Assembly: GCF_008369125.1 (NCBI RefSeq)
Contig: NZ_VOAY01000002.1
Span: 310,001 to 374,000 of the forward strand
Length of the DNA stretch: 64,000 bases
Reading direction: 5' to 3'
DNA from: Allopusillimonas sp008369125
GTDB lineage: Bacteria > Pseudomonadota > Gammaproteobacteria > Burkholderiales > Burkholderiaceae_B
Shown: positions 62,319 to 64,000 of the stretch, piece after piece
Layout of the letters: every line of letters starts with the position of its first letter
How positions within the stretch are numbered: position 1 is the stretch's first letter
Notes under the pieces: model-generated
Told to the model about the DNA's origin: nothing
Databases searched by the model: none
The model's input: only the letters and a program-made list of their open reading frames with translations
Translations under genes and position numbers: made by a program

Positions 62319-62956
62319 CTGTTGCTGCATCTTGCGCAAAAAAAATATGCCGCACTGGGCTTGTAATAACCGCGCTTACGTTATCGGCCTGTTCGATATT
62401 GCCCAAGCAAGAAACGTTAATCGTGTACCAGCTTCCGGCTACACCTCTTGCCAGGCAAACAAGTGGCATGACACCCCGTGCTCCGTCCCGCTCATTGCGT
62501 GTTGCCACGCCTTACAGCAGCCAGGTTATCGACAGCCAACGTGTATTGGTGGTGCCACAAGGAAGCCAGGTCAGCGCATACAGTGGCGTTCGCTGGAGCG
62601 ACCCAGCGCCCATCCTGTTACGCAACCGGCTGGTTAGTGCGTTTCGTTCCGACGGCCGCCTGACCTCAGTCAGTATTGACAGCAGCGGCGCAAACGCCGA
62701 CTTTGAACTTGGGGGCGACTTAGTTGAGTTTCAGGTGGTATACCAGGACGACGCTCCCATCGTGCATATCCACTATGACGCATCGCTGACGCGACCTGAT
62801 GATAATCGCACTATCGCCACACGCCGATTTGAAGTGGCTGAGCCTGTTCAAGGCAAAGAAGCTCCAGAAGTGGTAGAGGCTTTTGGGCGCGCTTCCGACA
62901 GACTGGCCGCTGAAATAGTCACGTGGACACTGCAATACGCAACACGTGTGAAGTGA
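62315..62956 (+). CDS. ABC-type transport auxiliary lipoprotein (PqiC/YmbA-like)
   Basis: A 213-residue lipoprotein: LTLSACSILP is a clear lipobox with cysteine at about residue 25, followed by TLIVYQLPATP and RVATPYSSQVIDSQRVLVV typical of PqiC/YmbA proteins. It has an outer-membrane-directed role with the MCE set, and overlaps mlaD by 4 bp. It is the last gene of the operon. Confidence 0.88.
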   Translation: MTVAASCAKKICRTGLVITALTLSACSILPKQETLIVYQLPATPLARQTSGMTPRAPSRSLRVATPYSSQVIDSQRVLVVPQGSQVSAYSGVRWSDPAPILLRNRLVSAFRSDGRLTSVSIDSSGANADFELGGDLVEFQVVYQDDAPIVHIHYDASLTRPDDNRTIATRRFEVAEPVQGKEAPEVVEAFGRASDRLAAEIVTWTLQYATRVK

Positions 62957-63058
62957 ACTCGCTTCTTGTTTCTTGCACTGCCTATGTCGGCTGGATACAT
63001 CGCATCACAGACACTTCGGGCTAACTCGACTGCCCATGCATTTTCAAAGGAAAACCCC

Positions 63059-63907
63059 ATGACTATTACCGTTGCAATCACAGCACCCGGAAACATGGGG
63101 GCAGCGGTGGGTGCCCGTCTGGTTCAGCACGGTGCCAAGGTGCTCACGTCATTGCAAGGCCGCAGCGCAGCCAGTGCAATGCGCGCTGAAGCAGCAGGAA
63201 TGGTTGCTGTTGAAGACGAGAAACTAATGGAAGCGGACTTCCTGCTTTCCATCTTGCCGCCTAAAGACGCATTAACTATTGCCTTGCGCCTGGCACCGGC
63301 ATTGCGGGCCGCCTCTCGAAAGCCGATATATATCGATTGCAATGCGGTGTCACCCGACACGGTTACAGCCATTATGCAGGTCGTTCAAGATACAGGCACA
63401 TCTTTTCTGGACGGCAGTATTATCGGCCCGCCACCCAGGGGGGACGGCAACCACACCAAGTTCTACCTGTCAGGACCAATGGGGGATACCGCCCTCAAAC
63501 TGAAAAGCGTTGGCCTGAACGTGATACCGCTTGACGCCCCAGTCGGTGCAGCATCGGCTCTAAAAATGAGCTACGGTGGTATTACAAAAGGCCTTACCGC
63601 GTTAGGATCGGTGATGATTTTGGCGGCCGAACGTTACGGGGTAGGAGACGAACTAAACAGTGAACTAGCCGCCAGCCAGCCGCAGATGTTTGCCTGGTTC
63701 AAACGTGCAGTGCCCGACATGTTACCCAAGGCCTATCGCTGGGTTGCTGAAATGGATGAGATTTCTGCTTATTTGGAAGAACGCCCAGAGTCTGGCATTT
63801 ACATGAGTATTGCGCGGGTATACGAAGACTTTGCAGCAGATTGGGCTGAAGAGCGCAGCGATGCCGAGGTTCTCATGAAGGTGTTCGGTGGCCAGGGTAC
63901 CGCGTAG
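63059..63907 (+). CDS. NAD(P)-binding dehydrogenase (6-phosphogluconate dehydrogenase-like)
   Basis: A 282-residue protein. The Rossmann motif ITAPGNMGAAVGARLV is at the N terminus, SILPPKDAL in the middle, and the GAASALKMSYGGITKGL helix, which resembles the lysine-bearing helix of beta-hydroxyacid dehydrogenases, is in the C-terminal half. The C-terminal domain is of the DUF1932-like kind. ATG 63059 has CAAAGGAAAAC upstream and is preferred over the longer frame from 62966. Substrate unknown. Confidence 0.85.
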   Translation: MTITVAITAPGNMGAAVGARLVQHGAKVLTSLQGRSAASAMRAEAAGMVAVEDEKLMEADFLLSILPPKDALTIALRLAPALRAASRKPIYIDCNAVSPDTVTAIMQVVQDTGTSFLDGSIIGPPPRGDGNHTKFYLSGPMGDTALKLKSVGLNVIPLDAPVGAASALKMSYGGITKGLTALGSVMILAAERYGVGDELNSELAASQPQMFAWFKRAVPDMLPKAYRWVAEMDEISAYLEERPESGIYMSIARVYEDFAADWAEERSDAEVLMKVFGGQGTA

Positions 63908-64000
63908 AAATATCCACCGGGCACGGTCTACTTAGTGCAAGAACCGATCAAAGGTTATCGAAATGGCGTGGCTACCGAGTATGGGCCGGGAATGGGCTGG

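Noticed and set aside
63963..64000. Possible gene start at the right edge
   Set aside because: Only 38 bases are visible, too few to support a call.

Overview
The window looks like a chromosomal segment of a betaproteobacterium of the family Alcaligenaceae, in the Bordetella/Achromobacter/Advenella/Pusillimonas neighbourhood. This is inferred from an orphan Bug-type solute-binding protein, a phasin, many LysR, GntR and ABC genes, and moderate GC. The genus cannot be fixed from sequence alone. I saw no tRNA, rRNA, CRISPR array, prophage or replication origin.

Layout: 0-1.2 kb holds a partial unknown gene and a YdcF/ElyC-type membrane protein. 1.3-5.0 kb is a ferric-iron ABC importer (fbpA-fbpB-fbpC order) with a Fur-like site and two different tandem-repeat arrays upstream. 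5.4-6.9 kb is an argininosuccinate-lyase-like protein with a signal peptide. 7.2-11.3 kb has a quinone oxidoreductase and a NitT/TauT-type ABC importer. 11.4-17.5 kb has a second oxidoreductase, a secreted propeller-like gene split by an A8 tract, a Phd/RelE-type toxin-antitoxin pair, a glyoxalase-like protein and ChrA. 17.6-21.1 kb is a GntR regulator divergent from a ThDP enzyme and a Bug protein. 21.4-23.0 kb is an ABC-F ATPase.

23.1-29.7 kb is an accessory, decaying region. It holds an IS200/IS605-family element with an intact TnpB and an internally deleted TnpA, a VapBC locus whose toxin is destroyed, two apparently intact VapBC loci, and a heme-copper oxidase operon reduced to a frameshifted CcoN-like subunit fused to half a cytochrome c. 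29.9-36.2 kb has YaeQ, an aldehyde dehydrogenase, a DsbA/FrnE-like protein, a carboxymuconolactone-decarboxylase-like protein, and a thiol dioxygenase plus four-domain rhodanese pair beside a frameshifted LysR gene. 37.5-45.4 kb is a Dpp/Opp peptide importer with an M20 peptidase and an alpha/beta hydrolase.

45.7-52.3 kb is the most interesting locus. It encodes an ECF sigma factor, a TonB-dependent receptor with a signalling (STN) domain, a small secreted protein resembling Slam-exported hemophores, and a Slam-type outer-membrane exporter. Together they look like a complete heme or metal scavenging pathway: a regulator, a surface receptor, a released ligand-binding protein and its dedicated secretion channel. 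There is no FecR-like anti-sigma gene beside it. 52.5-63.9 kb has a glutathione S-transferase, glutathione-dependent formaldehyde dehydrogenase with a divergent LysR gene, an SDR, several gene fragments (SDR, HipA, amidohydrolase), a haloacid-dehalogenase-like protein, a phasin, an Mla-type lipid transport operon and an NAD-binding dehydrogenase.

Several genes are broken at homopolymers (two A8 tracts and one G7 tract). Sequencing error, polymerase slippage and real decay must be told apart before these are interpreted. Other lesions, such as internal deletions and a nonsense codon, are not at homopolymers and look like real pseudogenes.
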